From: Hydrogenophilales bacterium RIFOXYD1_FULL_62_11
Lineage (GTDB): Bacteria; Pseudomonadota; Gammaproteobacteria; Burkholderiales; Thiobacillaceae
Reading direction: 5' to 3'
Assembly: GCA_001802655.1 (NCBI GenBank)
Contig: MGZO01000116.1
Span: 1 to 23,122, forward strand
Length of the DNA: 23,122 bases
The notes below the pieces were generated by a model. The model did no database searches. It saw only the letters and a list, made by a program, of their open reading frames with translations, and was not told the DNA's origin. The position numbers were made by a program, and so were the translations under genes. Each line of letters begins with the position of its first letter. The first letter of the stretch is position 1. Shown piece after piece: positions 7,701 through 14,121 of this stretch.

Positions 7701-8447
7701 CAGTGGGCGCACGAACTCACCGCCATCCTCGCCAACAACCAGCTCAGCCTCAACTGCCAGCCGGTGGTGGCTGCAGCCGACGCCACGCGCACCCCGCTGT
7801 ATTACGAAGTGCTGCTACACCCCACCGCGCATGACGAACGCGCCATCGCCACGGGCGACCTGATCGACGTCGCCGCCCGCCTGCAACGCATCACCGAGAT
7901 CGATCGCTGGGTGGTGAAAACCGTCCTGCACTGGATGCGCGACCACCCTGAAAAGGTCGCGTCGATCGGCGGCCTGTCGATCAACCTGTCCGGCCAGTCG
8001 GTCACCAATCCGCTGTTCCTCAAGTTCCTGCTGGCCGAACTGGTGCGCGGCGACCTGCCCGGCAACAAGCTTATTTTCGAAATCAGCGAAGCCGATGCCG
8101 TCGAAGGCCATGCCCAGACCCAGCTGTTCATGCGCCAACTCCAGCGCCACGGCTGCCGCTTCACCCTCGACGACTTCGGCATCGGCAGCAGTTCCTACAC
8201 CAGCCTGAAGAGCATGAAGCTCGACTACCTGAAAATCGACCGCACCCTGGTACGCGAAATTGGCACCAGCATGATCGACGAAGCCCTGGTGCGATCCATC
8301 CTGGAAACCGGCAGCTTCCTGGGGATCAAGACCGTGGCTGGCTTCATCGAAGACCCCGACCTCCTCGCCACACTGGTCGAAATGGGGGTCGATTGCGTGC
8401 AGGGGTATTTCATCGGCGAACCGCAGCCGCTGGACAGTTTGGAGTGA
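4728..8447 (+). CDS. PilZ-DUF1631-GGDEF-EAL protein with degenerate c-di-GMP sites
   Basis: This 1239-residue protein has four parts. Residues about 14-118 are a PilZ domain, with RRDKR and DFCVGGLFL in place of the RxxxR and D/NxSxxG binding motifs. Residues about 125-780 resemble DUF1631, with the hallmark SDPQFLNSPSHPAHKVLNTL; they are interrupted at about 340-460 by a Pro/Ala/Gln-rich linker. A GGDEF-like domain (about 815-985) begins HDSATGLANRKSF but has GESGLAF where the active-site loop should be. An EAL-like domain (about 1005-1237) has EVLLH, SINLSG, FEISE, LDDFGIG and LKID, but a Gly at residue 1205 where the AEG(F)VE glutamate belongs. It is probably a c-di-GMP receptor or scaffold and not an active enzyme. 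The AGAGGG before two tandem ATGs (4728, 4731) leaves the exact start open. No signal peptide or membrane segment is seen. Confidence 0.85.
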   Translation: MMNNEIDSRHAGQDLRRDKRFQVSQAAIITQAGHPEIACEIRDFCVGGLFLKFTNPEVAIAALAKRANAEVEIVFTSASSNATLNFQVPALLKRLSPLGVGVAFIRQPLDALRALQKLRMASHRQKLAALPTSEAFPHLRQASTTLLNETLLQAHDQMMRALGDKLGAAAILATGIVEHSGLLSAMHEFNQHATLVQTRFVQQVMDALKQNQTRQAQIKSSPNDGGLALVDELDFEDWLATSTDAHKLEEQFHEQLADIEPRIGQLFGFACDHNTNPFGPSVIGHAFRSAVQDVPVSARARQVTYATLRDVLSDQLAPLYSELLAMLPVSQVETQSQHATPTAPPTPANTPQAVPDQAEASPAGTSPPKGALSRLTSSLMDFFQRNQSAQGNAAPGAPMPSGAPASQTNQGGYAQPAGAGGSQAMQMGVPGVAHSPVLQRLAAAGALPPAVTQEMQRSVDMFGALFDTMHAEKTVSEGMRPFFQQLETSLVKLAMSDPQFLNSPSHPAHKVLNTLDRISMVAGDDGKIGDARLMRLMSRWTDRINAEADKNPGVFEEARTQLERVVKPLLSERAARVFRLQEMCEGRQNAEIVKQRILRELLARLDTQPVPNAVIELLNGGWRNVLFIAEMRHGIDSDEAREAWQVLRQLCGWLDPDLAEPPTATDIQALLQRIDQELTQVCADKFAQDRIVDQLASALFETDKSQHPRTAIAARLIDAASEPLSEAQDNLAERLRVGDWLQFKSQDTPLNLIWIGDQPHVYVFANYRGIKKLDLKRPELLQTLEEGDAEWTEDLELPLMDRSYSAMIQKMQRDLLWQASHDSATGLANRKSFFRAIRRAWLRSQTTVGGYAVGVIQLDIHNPAGEAVGSETRIPILRDLAQLLPTLLPASAQLARAGESGLAFWIEATDGEAAQTQAETLLSTLTAHPQEINGIRYRVQMAAGLMWASDCLSPETYFDNANAASARARESGQAVVLYSSEVNDSGVLALAQWAHELTAILANNQLSLNCQPVVAAADATRTPLYYEVLLHPTAHDERAIATGDLIDVAARLQRITEIDRWVVKTVLHWMRDHPEKVASIGGLSINLSGQSVTNPLFLKFLLAELVRGDLPGNKLIFEISEADAVEGHAQTQLFMRQLQRHGCRFTLDDFGIGSSSYTSLKSMKLDYLKIDRTLVREIGTSMIDEALVRSILETGSFLGIKTVAGFIEDPDLLATLVEMGVDCVQGYFIGEPQPLDSLE

Positions 8448-8456
8448 ACAGCCACC

Positions 8457-8487
8457 ACCCCGCGACCTGCGCAGCGGGTCACGGGGT
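8457..8487. terminator. GC-rich hairpin after the PilZ/EAL gene
   Basis: CCCCGCGACC (8458-8467) pairs with GGGTCACGGGG (8476-8486) around an eight-base loop with one C-A mismatch, ten bases after the stop at 8447. No T-run follows on either strand, so it may be a transcript-stabilising or weak terminator hairpin and not a classical one. It also lies downstream of the minus-strand gene ending at 8667. Confidence 0.45.
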
Positions 8488-8615
8488 TCATGAACGAGAG
8501 GGTTTCAGGCGAGTCGGGAAGGTTTGGGGGAAGGCTGAACGATTTACCCAATCTGTTGCGTCGATCGGTTGAACCTACAACCCAAAGCGGATATTGGTCG
8601 GTTCGAAAAGCAAAC

Positions 8616-8682
8616 GTTCAACGCTTGCAGCAGAGGCGCGACGTCAGGAGCGTCCCTTGCCTGCATTTATTCGGCGTTATGG
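8616..8682 (-). other. attC-like sequence overlapping the end of the HEPN-like gene
   Basis: Read on the minus strand, the element starts with CCATAAC (8682-8676), similar to the R'' box RYYYAAC, and ends with GTTGAAC (8622-8616), which fits the R' box GTTRRRY. AACGC next to the first box pairs with GCGTT at the second. Inside, TGCAGGCA (8665-8658) pairs with TGCTGCA (8632-8626) leaving one extra G in the first arm, as in the L''/L' arms of attC sites. CAAGCGTT before the right box also matches the common attC 3' end. The 67-nt size is typical and the gene's TAA lies inside it, as is common in cassettes. Spacers between the two stems are uneven, which lowers confidence. Confidence 0.4.
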
Positions 8683-9494
8683 GTGTCATCGAAAACCTCA
8701 ACCCCAACAATGTACTGCGCGTATTCATGGTAGCCATTGAGGAATTCATCCATACCTTTTTTGTCCAGGACATAGGTGCTGAGATAAGGCTCATCAACAT
8801 AGGGAGTGATCGCTGTGACTTTGTATTTTGCCCCTGAGTAACGCTTCTCTTGCTCTTTGCTGATTGGGCGTTTTTCAACTGCTTTACCAGGCAACCCCCT
8901 GAATATTCGACGAAGCTCCGTTATGACCTTTACCCCCAGGTTAGCCAAACTCTCCGCGTCTTGGGCTTTGATAGACTCGCCATGTATCGCTCGATTTGCC
9001 AGAGAAAGAACGTCTCGAACACTGGACTGTAGCGCAACAGGAATCACCCGCTTTTCTGCGAGCTCGTTCAGCAGCCTATTTAGAGGCACCTTATCAATAT
9101 CAAGTTCAGGTTGTTCGACGCGGAAATATATGGCTTTTAAGAGTCGTTCCAACTCTATCCTGAGCTTTGCCATACCAAGCTGAGGATCTGATTCGACCAA
9201 TTTTGGAATATCAGAATGAATTAGGTTTGGCTTTTCAGGTTCGCCAATTTCTGAAGACTTCAGGTTTTCGCTAACCTTCTCGACTTCCCTTGATCCGATT
9301 TCAGCCTCAAAGTCCCCAATTTTAATTTTTTTGACCAACTCACTCAGCGGGGCCAAAACGATTACAACGAGCAGCAAGATGCTCGTTGTATCGACACTAA
9401 GATTTCCCCAGTCGAAGGTGTGAGATACCAGAAGAGCAAAGGCAAGAGCACTAACTGCTACTGGAGTGAATTTACTGAGCCTGCTCAGGTTCAT
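8667..9494 (-). CDS. Membrane-anchored HEPN/DUF4145-like protein of unknown function
   Basis: The 275-residue product has two N-terminal hydrophobic segments (about 11-30 and 38-57). A charged linker follows, then a helical region (about 105-205) with LRIELERLLKAIY, LNRLLNELAEK and LANRAIHGE. That pattern, ending in an R-x(n)-H type AIHG motif, resembles DUF4145 or related HEPN-fold domains. The C-terminal 55 residues are not recognised. Base composition is clearly AT-richer than both neighbours and codon use differs, so it was probably acquired by transfer. It stands alone, with GTTAGGC 14 bases before the ATG and an attC-like sequence over its stop. GGGAA before the ATG is a fair ribosome site. 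HEPN domains are often RNases or defence effectors, but no activity can be claimed here. Confidence 0.75.
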   Translation of the reverse strand: MNLSRLSKFTPVAVSALAFALLVSHTFDWGNLSVDTTSILLLVVIVLAPLSELVKKIKIGDFEAEIGSREVEKVSENLKSSEIGEPEKPNLIHSDIPKLVESDPQLGMAKLRIELERLLKAIYFRVEQPELDIDKVPLNRLLNELAEKRVIPVALQSSVRDVLSLANRAIHGESIKAQDAESLANLGVKVITELRRIFRGLPGKAVEKRPISKEQEKRYSGAKYKVTAITPYVDEPYLSTYVLDKKGMDEFLNGYHEYAQYIVGVEVFDDTHNAE

Positions 9495-9508
9495 GTGCGT
9501 TCCCGTTG

Positions 9509-9515
9509 CCTAACA
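9509..9515 (-). other. attC/attI-type core site GTTAGGC before the HEPN-like gene
   Basis: The minus strand reads GTTAGGC at 9515-9509, the commonest form of the integron core GTTRRRY, within AATTGTTAGGC as in many attC ends. The gene ATG follows 14 bases later, the usual layout at the 5' end of a gene cassette. Upstream, ACCAACCA (9584-9591 region) and TGGTCTGGT could form arms of a preceding attC, but that pairing is weak. A seven-base motif alone can occur by chance; the pairing with the other end is what makes it notable. Confidence 0.35.
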
Positions 9516-9713
9516 ATTATTCACCAGACCAGCCGGCAACTGAATTCGCAGAACATGCCGATGTGCCGTAACTGCTTGATTCATGGTTGGTTCGCCGCGT
9601 TGTTTGTCCGCTTATGCAATGATAATCCGGACCAAATGTCTGTTGTGGGAGAAAGGCTCAGATGACCGCTTCTGGCCGACTACCGCCACTCGCGCAGTTC
9701 AAACCCGGCTGTC

Positions 9714-10655
9714 TTACCCATACAACTGAACGGCAAACCCCTCCCGCTCCCAGCCGCGAATCAGTTTCCAGCCGGCGCTTGCCGCGATGGCACTGAATTC
9801 GTCGCTGCGGAATTTGTAGGAGTTTTCGGTGTGCAGCGCTTCGCCCAGATTGAAATGAAAACGCTGGCCCGCCACGCTGACGGTTTGTTCAACCAGGCTG
9901 ACCAGGTGCATTTCGATGCGCCCGGCGATCAGGTTGTAAAAGGCGTAGTGGCGGAACTGGCTGAGGTCGAAGTTGGCGTCGAGTTCGCGGTTCAAACGCG
10001 CCAGCAAATTCAGGTTGAACGCGGCGGTGACGCCCGCGCCGTCGTTGTAGGCCTGGTGTAGTTGGGCGGGGTCTTTCTTGAGATCGAAGCCGATGAGCAA
10101 CTGGCCCGCTTCGCCTGCCAACTGGCGAAAGCGCGCGAGCAAGGCGGCGGCGTCAGCCGGCGCGAAGTTGCCGATGCTGGAGCCGGGGTAATAGACCAGC
10201 CGCCGATCTGCCGTGAGGTAAGGCGCGGCGGCTTCCAGATTGTGAATGAAGTCCATGCCCAGCGCGGTCACCGCCACCCCGGGGTAGTCGTTGGCAAGCA
10301 ACTCGGCGGCAGCGGCGAGGGGTGCACCGGCAATGTCCAGCACCACGAGTTGATCGGGGTGCAACGCGCCGAGCAGGGCGCGGACTTTGAGGCAGTCGCC
10401 CGCGCCCGGCTCGATGACGCAATCGACCGCACCGATGGCGGCGGCGATCTCGGGCAAGTGTTGTTCCATCAGCGCGCGCTCGGTGCGGCAGAGCACGTAT
10501 TCGGGCTGCGCGCAGATGGCCGCGAACAGGCGGCAACCGGCTTCGTCGTAGAAGTATTTGGGCGGGATGGCTTTGGGTTGCGCGGCCAGCCCCGCCAGCA
10601 CATCGGCGCGCAGGTCGTCGCGTGCAGCGGGAAAGTCAAAAAACTGCAGCGTCAT
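9714..10655 (-). CDS. egtD: L-histidine N-alpha-methyltransferase (hercynine synthase)
   Basis: The 313-residue enzyme trimethylates histidine with three SAM to give hercynine, the precursor of ergothioneine and selenoneine. It matches EgtD over its length: PKYFYDE at 32-38, PEYVLCRTE at 51-59 (family form PEYYLTRTE), the SAM loop EPGAGDCLK at 82-90, YYPGSSIGNF, GFDLKKDP, YNDGAGVTAAFN and the C-terminal ENSYKF. The ATG abuts the selD stop (TGA then ATG with no gap), so the two are co-translated. An EgtB/SenA-type gene lies divergently beyond selD. The pairing with selD suggests the hercynine goes to a selenium product, which is inference from context. Confidence 0.93.
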   Translation of the reverse strand: MTLQFFDFPAARDDLRADVLAGLAAQPKAIPPKYFYDEAGCRLFAAICAQPEYVLCRTERALMEQHLPEIAAAIGAVDCVIEPGAGDCLKVRALLGALHPDQLVVLDIAGAPLAAAAELLANDYPGVAVTALGMDFIHNLEAAAPYLTADRRLVYYPGSSIGNFAPADAAALLARFRQLAGEAGQLLIGFDLKKDPAQLHQAYNDGAGVTAAFNLNLLARLNRELDANFDLSQFRHYAFYNLIAGRIEMHLVSLVEQTVSVAGQRFHFNLGEALHTENSYKFRSDEFSAIAASAGWKLIRGWEREGFAVQLYG

Positions 10656-11726
10656 TCAGGCGACGACCGTCACGTTGGTTCCCGCCTGCAGGCTGCCGAT
10701 TTCCACCGCGCCGGCAAAGCCGTGCTGGTGAAACACATCGAGCACGGCCTGACGCGATTCGGGTGCGCAACTCACCAGCAAGCCGCCACTGGTTTGCGGG
10801 TCGCTCAGGAGCGCCTGTTGCCAGTCGGCGATGCCTTCTGGCAGATTGACTTCAGCGCCGTAGCCCGCCCAGTTGCGCTGGCTGGCGCCGGTGATGTGGC
10901 CAGACTGTGCGAGTTCAGCCACCCCTGGCAGCAGGGGCAGGCGCGCGAGTTCAATGCGTGCGGCCAGCTTCGAGGCACGAGTGATTTCGAGCAGGTGGCC
11001 GGCAAGGCCAAAGCCGGTGATGTCGGTGAGCGCGTGGACACCGTCTATTCCTGCGAGATCGGTGCCGGCGGTGTTGAGCTGGGTCGTGGCGGCGATCATG
11101 GCCGCATATCGATCGGCGCTAAGCGCCTCTTTTTTAAGCGCGGCGCTGTAGATGCCGACCCCGAGCGGCTTGCCGAGAATCAGCACATCGCCCGCCTGGC
11201 CGCCCGAGTTTTTCTTGACGCGGCGCGGGTCGACCACGCCGATGCCGACCAGACCATAAATCGGTTCCGGCGCGTCGATGGAATGGCCGCCCGCAATCGG
11301 AATGCCGGCCGCCTTGCACACCGCTTCGCCACCCGCGAGAATCTGCCGGATGACGTCGTTGGACAGCTTGCCGATCGGCATGCCGACAATGGCGAGCGCG
11401 AACAGTGGCCGCCCGCCCATGGAATACACATCGGACAGGGCATTGGTTGCAGCGATGCGACCAAACTCATAGGGGTCGTCCACAATCGGCATGAAAAAAT
11501 CGGTGGTGGCGACAATGGCCTGTTCGTCGTTCAGGCGATAAACCGCGGCGTCGTCGCCATGTTCGATGCCCACCAGCAGATCGGGATAGGCTGCCGCCAT
11601 GTTCGATGTAAAAGGCGTGCCGGCGAGAATTTCGCGCAGCACGGCTGGCGCAATTTTGCAGCCGCAGCCGCCGCCATGTGAAAACTGGGTCAGGCGGACG
11701 GGAGGGTTAAGAGTGGGCTCGCTCAT
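10656..11726 (-). CDS. selD: Selenide, water dikinase (selenophosphate synthase; SelD/SenC type)
   Basis: The 356-residue product makes selenophosphate from selenide and ATP. The N-terminal active-site loop GGGCGCK carries C21, C23 and K24, equivalent to C17, C19 and K20 of E. coli SelD, so the redox residue is cysteine and not selenocysteine. Other family motifs are TTDFFMPIVDDPYEFGRIAA, NALSDVYSMGG, AGGHSIDAPEPIYGL, DITGFGLAGHL and DPQTSGGLL. AGGTG precedes the ATG at 11726 with long spacing. It is directly upstream of egtD in a two-gene unit, and no selA, selB or selU is near. The local use of selenophosphate may therefore be a small selenometabolite, with supply for tRNA or Sec not excluded. 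Confidence 0.95.
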   Translation of the reverse strand: MSEPTLNPPVRLTQFSHGGGCGCKIAPAVLREILAGTPFTSNMAAAYPDLLVGIEHGDDAAVYRLNDEQAIVATTDFFMPIVDDPYEFGRIAATNALSDVYSMGGRPLFALAIVGMPIGKLSNDVIRQILAGGEAVCKAAGIPIAGGHSIDAPEPIYGLVGIGVVDPRRVKKNSGGQAGDVLILGKPLGVGIYSAALKKEALSADRYAAMIAATTQLNTAGTDLAGIDGVHALTDITGFGLAGHLLEITRASKLAARIELARLPLLPGVAELAQSGHITGASQRNWAGYGAEVNLPEGIADWQQALLSDPQTSGGLLVSCAPESRQAVLDVFHQHGFAGAVEIGSLQAGTNVTVVA

Positions 11727-11788
11727 GTTCAGAATTCACCTGTCGTTTAAATTGAAAGTGTCGCTTGAATTTAGGGTATCTATATAGC
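11727..11788. promoter_or_regulatory. Divergent promoter region between selD-egtD and the egtB/senA-like gene
   Basis: These 62 bases are much more AT-rich than the flanking genes and must hold the starts for both directions. On the plus strand TTGAAA (11752-11757) is followed after 18-19 bases by GTATCT/TATCTA, just before TATATA (11781-11786). Transcription from it would begin at or next to the ATG at 11789. No clear -35/-10 pair could be chosen for selD. The hexamers are weak, so only the region is annotated with any confidence. Confidence 0.4.
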
Positions 11789-12949
11789 ATGAACCTTGAT
11801 CGTCCCGTCAGCGGCCATACGCCGGATCAGCTCATCGCCAGCCTGGCGCAGGCGCGTGAGCAGCTGCGTGCGCTCGTCGCCTGCCTGCCGGCAGAGGGCT
11901 GGCTGGGGCCGCGTGACCCGGTTCTGAATCCGCCCTTGTGGGAGCTCGGTCACATCGTGTGGTTTCAGGAACGCTGGTGCCTGCGCGCGCAAGCGGATGG
12001 CAGCCTCGCCGCCAGCCGGGTGCCGGGTGCCGATGCGCTTTACGATTCGTCCGCTGTGCCGCACGACACGCGCTGGGATCTGGCTTTGCTGCCACCCGCA
12101 GCGCTCGATGCGTATGCCGACCAGGTAACCGCGGCGGTGGCGGCCCGACTGCGCAGTGCGTTCAGTCCTGCGCTGGCCTATATGGTCGAGCTGTGCCTGT
12201 ATCACGAGCTGATGCATATCGAGGCCTGGTGGATGGCGTTTCAACACCTGGGTTATGCGCCACCCGCTGCGCTGGCGCTGCCGGACAACCTGCCCCTGCT
12301 CGCCAGCCGGCTGTCGCTTGCCGAGGCCGACGTGGCGCTGGGCAGCAGAGCCGATGACGGCTTTGTTTTCGACAACGAAAAATGGTGCCATACCGTGCAC
12401 GTTCCGGCCTGCGACATCGACGCCAGCCTGGTAAGCGAGGCCACCTTTGCCGCCTTCGTTGACGCGGGCGGTTATCAGCATCGCGCGGTGTGGTCGCAAG
12501 CGGGATGGGACTGGCGCACGGCCAGCGGCGCGACTCACCCGGTGTATTGGCGCAAGACAGCGGCTGGCTGGCAGGTACGCCGTTTTACACACTGGTCGCC
12601 GCTGCGCGCGGGCGCACCCATGCTGCATGTGAATGGTTTTGAAGCCGAGGCCTGTGCGGCCTGGCTGGGGCGCCGTCTCCCCAGTGCCGCCGAATGGCAG
12701 CACGCTACCGGGTCGGCCGATTTTGACTGGGGCGCCGGCTGGGAGTGGACGCGCGATGCTTTCGCCCCCTACCCCGGATTTGAACCCGATCCGTACCGCG
12801 ACTATTCGCAGCCCTGGTTCCACACCCGCCAGGAACTGCGCGGCGGCGGGCCGGTGACCGATGCGCGGCTCAAACGACCAGGCTTCCGCAATTTTTATTT
12901 GCCGCATCGACGCGATGCGTTTGCGGGCTTCCGCACGGCCAGCGCTTAA
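11789..12949 (+). CDS. EgtB/SenA-family iron-dependent sulfoxide or selenoxide synthase
   Basis: The 386-residue protein has an N-terminal DinB-like domain and a C-terminal FGE-sulfatase-type domain, as in EgtB. The three iron-binding histidines can be placed at H55 (LWELGHIVWF), H139 and H143 (YHELMHIEA), the spacing of mycobacterial EgtB. The C-terminal part shows GWEWTRDAFAPYPGF, ELRGG, FRNFYLPHRR and a final AGFR. EgtB joins hercynine to a thiol with O2; SenA does the same with a selenosugar. LNPPLWELGH and GADALYDSSAVPHDTRW look to me more like SenA-type proteins than ordinary EgtB, from memory only. The neighbours selD and egtD favour selenium. An upstream in-frame TTG (11765) is possible, but neither start has a good ribosome site. 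Its stop overlaps hemW tail to tail. Confidence 0.85.
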   Translation: MNLDRPVSGHTPDQLIASLAQAREQLRALVACLPAEGWLGPRDPVLNPPLWELGHIVWFQERWCLRAQADGSLAASRVPGADALYDSSAVPHDTRWDLALLPPAALDAYADQVTAAVAARLRSAFSPALAYMVELCLYHELMHIEAWWMAFQHLGYAPPAALALPDNLPLLASRLSLAEADVALGSRADDGFVFDNEKWCHTVHVPACDIDASLVSEATFAAFVDAGGYQHRAVWSQAGWDWRTASGATHPVYWRKTAAGWQVRRFTHWSPLRAGAPMLHVNGFEAEACAAWLGRRLPSAAEWQHATGSADFDWGAGWEWTRDAFAPYPGFEPDPYRDYSQPWFHTRQELRGGGPVTDARLKRPGFRNFYLPHRRDAFAGFRTASA

Positions 12950-14121
12950 GCCAGAAACAATTCCAGCAGATCGTTCAAAAAGCGCTGACCCTGCACGCTG
13001 GGTTGCAGCCGGGTAGCGCCAGGCAACAGCAAACCCTGTGCACGCGCCTTTTCCAGCGCGGCGGTACACACAATCAACGGCAACCCGGTACGCGCCTCGA
13101 ACAAGGCTGCAGGCACGCCCTCATTCAAGCGCAACGCATTCATCATGAATTCAAACGGCAGGTCGGCGCGGGTCAGGGTGCGGGTGTCGACGATGTGCGC
13201 GCCCTGTGCCACTGCGTCCATGTATTGCTGCGGATGCTTGGTGCGCATCTGGCGAATGATGCGGTCGTGAAAGCTGAGTTTGGAATGCGCGCCGGCACCG
13301 ATGCCGAGGTAATCGCCGAACTGCCAATAGTTGAGATTGTGGCGGCTGGCGTGGTTTGGCCGCGCGTAGGCCGAGGTTTCGTAATGCTGCATGCCTGCCT
13401 CGATCAGCCGCGCTTCGACCGCCAGCTGCATGTCGGCGGCCAGGTCATCATCAGGCAGATTAGGCGGCGCAGTGTGGCCGAAGGGCGTATTCGGTTCGAG
13501 GGTCAGATGGTAGGCCGACAGATGCGGCGGCTGGAAGCTCAGCGCCGTGTCGATATCGGCCAGCGCCTCGGCCAGGGTTTGCCCCGGCAAGGCGTACATC
13601 AGATCGAGGTTGAAGGTGTCGAAATGGGTGGCAGCGAGTTCAGCCGCGCGGCGCGCTTCGGCATCATCGTGAATGCGCCCGAGCGCCTTGAGGTGACGCG
13701 GATTGAAACTCTGGATGCCGAGCGAGACACGCGTGACGCCTGCCGCGCGGAAGCCGGCGAATTTGGCCGCCTCCACCGTGCCAGGATTGGCTTCGAGCGT
13801 GATCTCCGCGCCAGGCGACAACTGCGTCAGGGTGCGCACGCCGGTGAGAATGCGGTCGATGCCTGCTGCCGAAAACAGGCTGGGCGTGCCGCCGCCGAAG
13901 AACACCGTGTGGAGGGTGCGCCCCCAGATGTCCGGCAGTGCACGTTCCAGATCCAGCAGCAGTGCGTCGATGTAGGCGGCTTCCGGAATCGCTTGCGCCG
14001 CATGCGAATTGAAGTCGCAGTAGGGGCACTTCTTCACGCACCACGGCAGGTGGATGTAGAGCGACAGCGGCGGCGAGACGGTCAGCCCGCCGCCCGCAAA
14101 GCGAACGACGGACTCAGCCAA
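12946..14121 (-). CDS. hemW: Radical SAM heme chaperone HemW
   Basis: The 391-residue protein carries the radical SAM cluster motif with C28, C32 and C35 (PWCVKKCPYCDFNSH) and the family signatures FFGGGTPSLF, RVSLGIQSFN, DLMYALPGQT, LTLEPNTPF and a C-terminal HemN-type domain (YLGIGAGAHS). HemW was long annotated as oxygen-independent coproporphyrinogen oxidase, but it lacks that activity in tested cases and transfers heme to membrane targets. The ATG at 14121 overlaps the rdgB end by eight bases, making it third gene of rph-rdgB-hemW, an order common in betaproteobacteria. No alternative start with better support is seen. Its 3' end overlaps the EgtB/SenA-like stop by four bases. Confidence 0.94.
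   Translation of the reverse strand: MAESVVRFAGGGLTVSPPLSLYIHLPWCVKKCPYCDFNSHAAQAIPEAAYIDALLLDLERALPDIWGRTLHTVFFGGGTPSLFSAAGIDRILTGVRTLTQLSPGAEITLEANPGTVEAAKFAGFRAAGVTRVSLGIQSFNPRHLKALGRIHDDAEARRAAELAATHFDTFNLDLMYALPGQTLAEALADIDTALSFQPPHLSAYHLTLEPNTPFGHTAPPNLPDDDLAADMQLAVEARLIEAGMQHYETSAYARPNHASRHNLNYWQFGDYLGIGAGAHSKLSFHDRIIRQMRTKHPQQYMDAVAQGAHIVDTRTLTRADLPFEFMMNALRLNEGVPAALFEARTGLPLIVCTAALEKARAQGLLLPGATRLQPSVQGQRFLNDLLELFLA

Noticed and set aside
8490..8837. Plus-strand open frame of 115 codons before and across the end of the HEPN-like gene
   Set aside because: Its second half is antisense to the better supported minus-strand gene, and its first half spans an AT-richer gap without a ribosome site.
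11780..13069. Minus-strand open frame of 429 codons opposite the EgtB/SenA-like gene
   Set aside because: The plus-strand protein has conserved iron ligands and family motifs throughout, and the minus frame has none.
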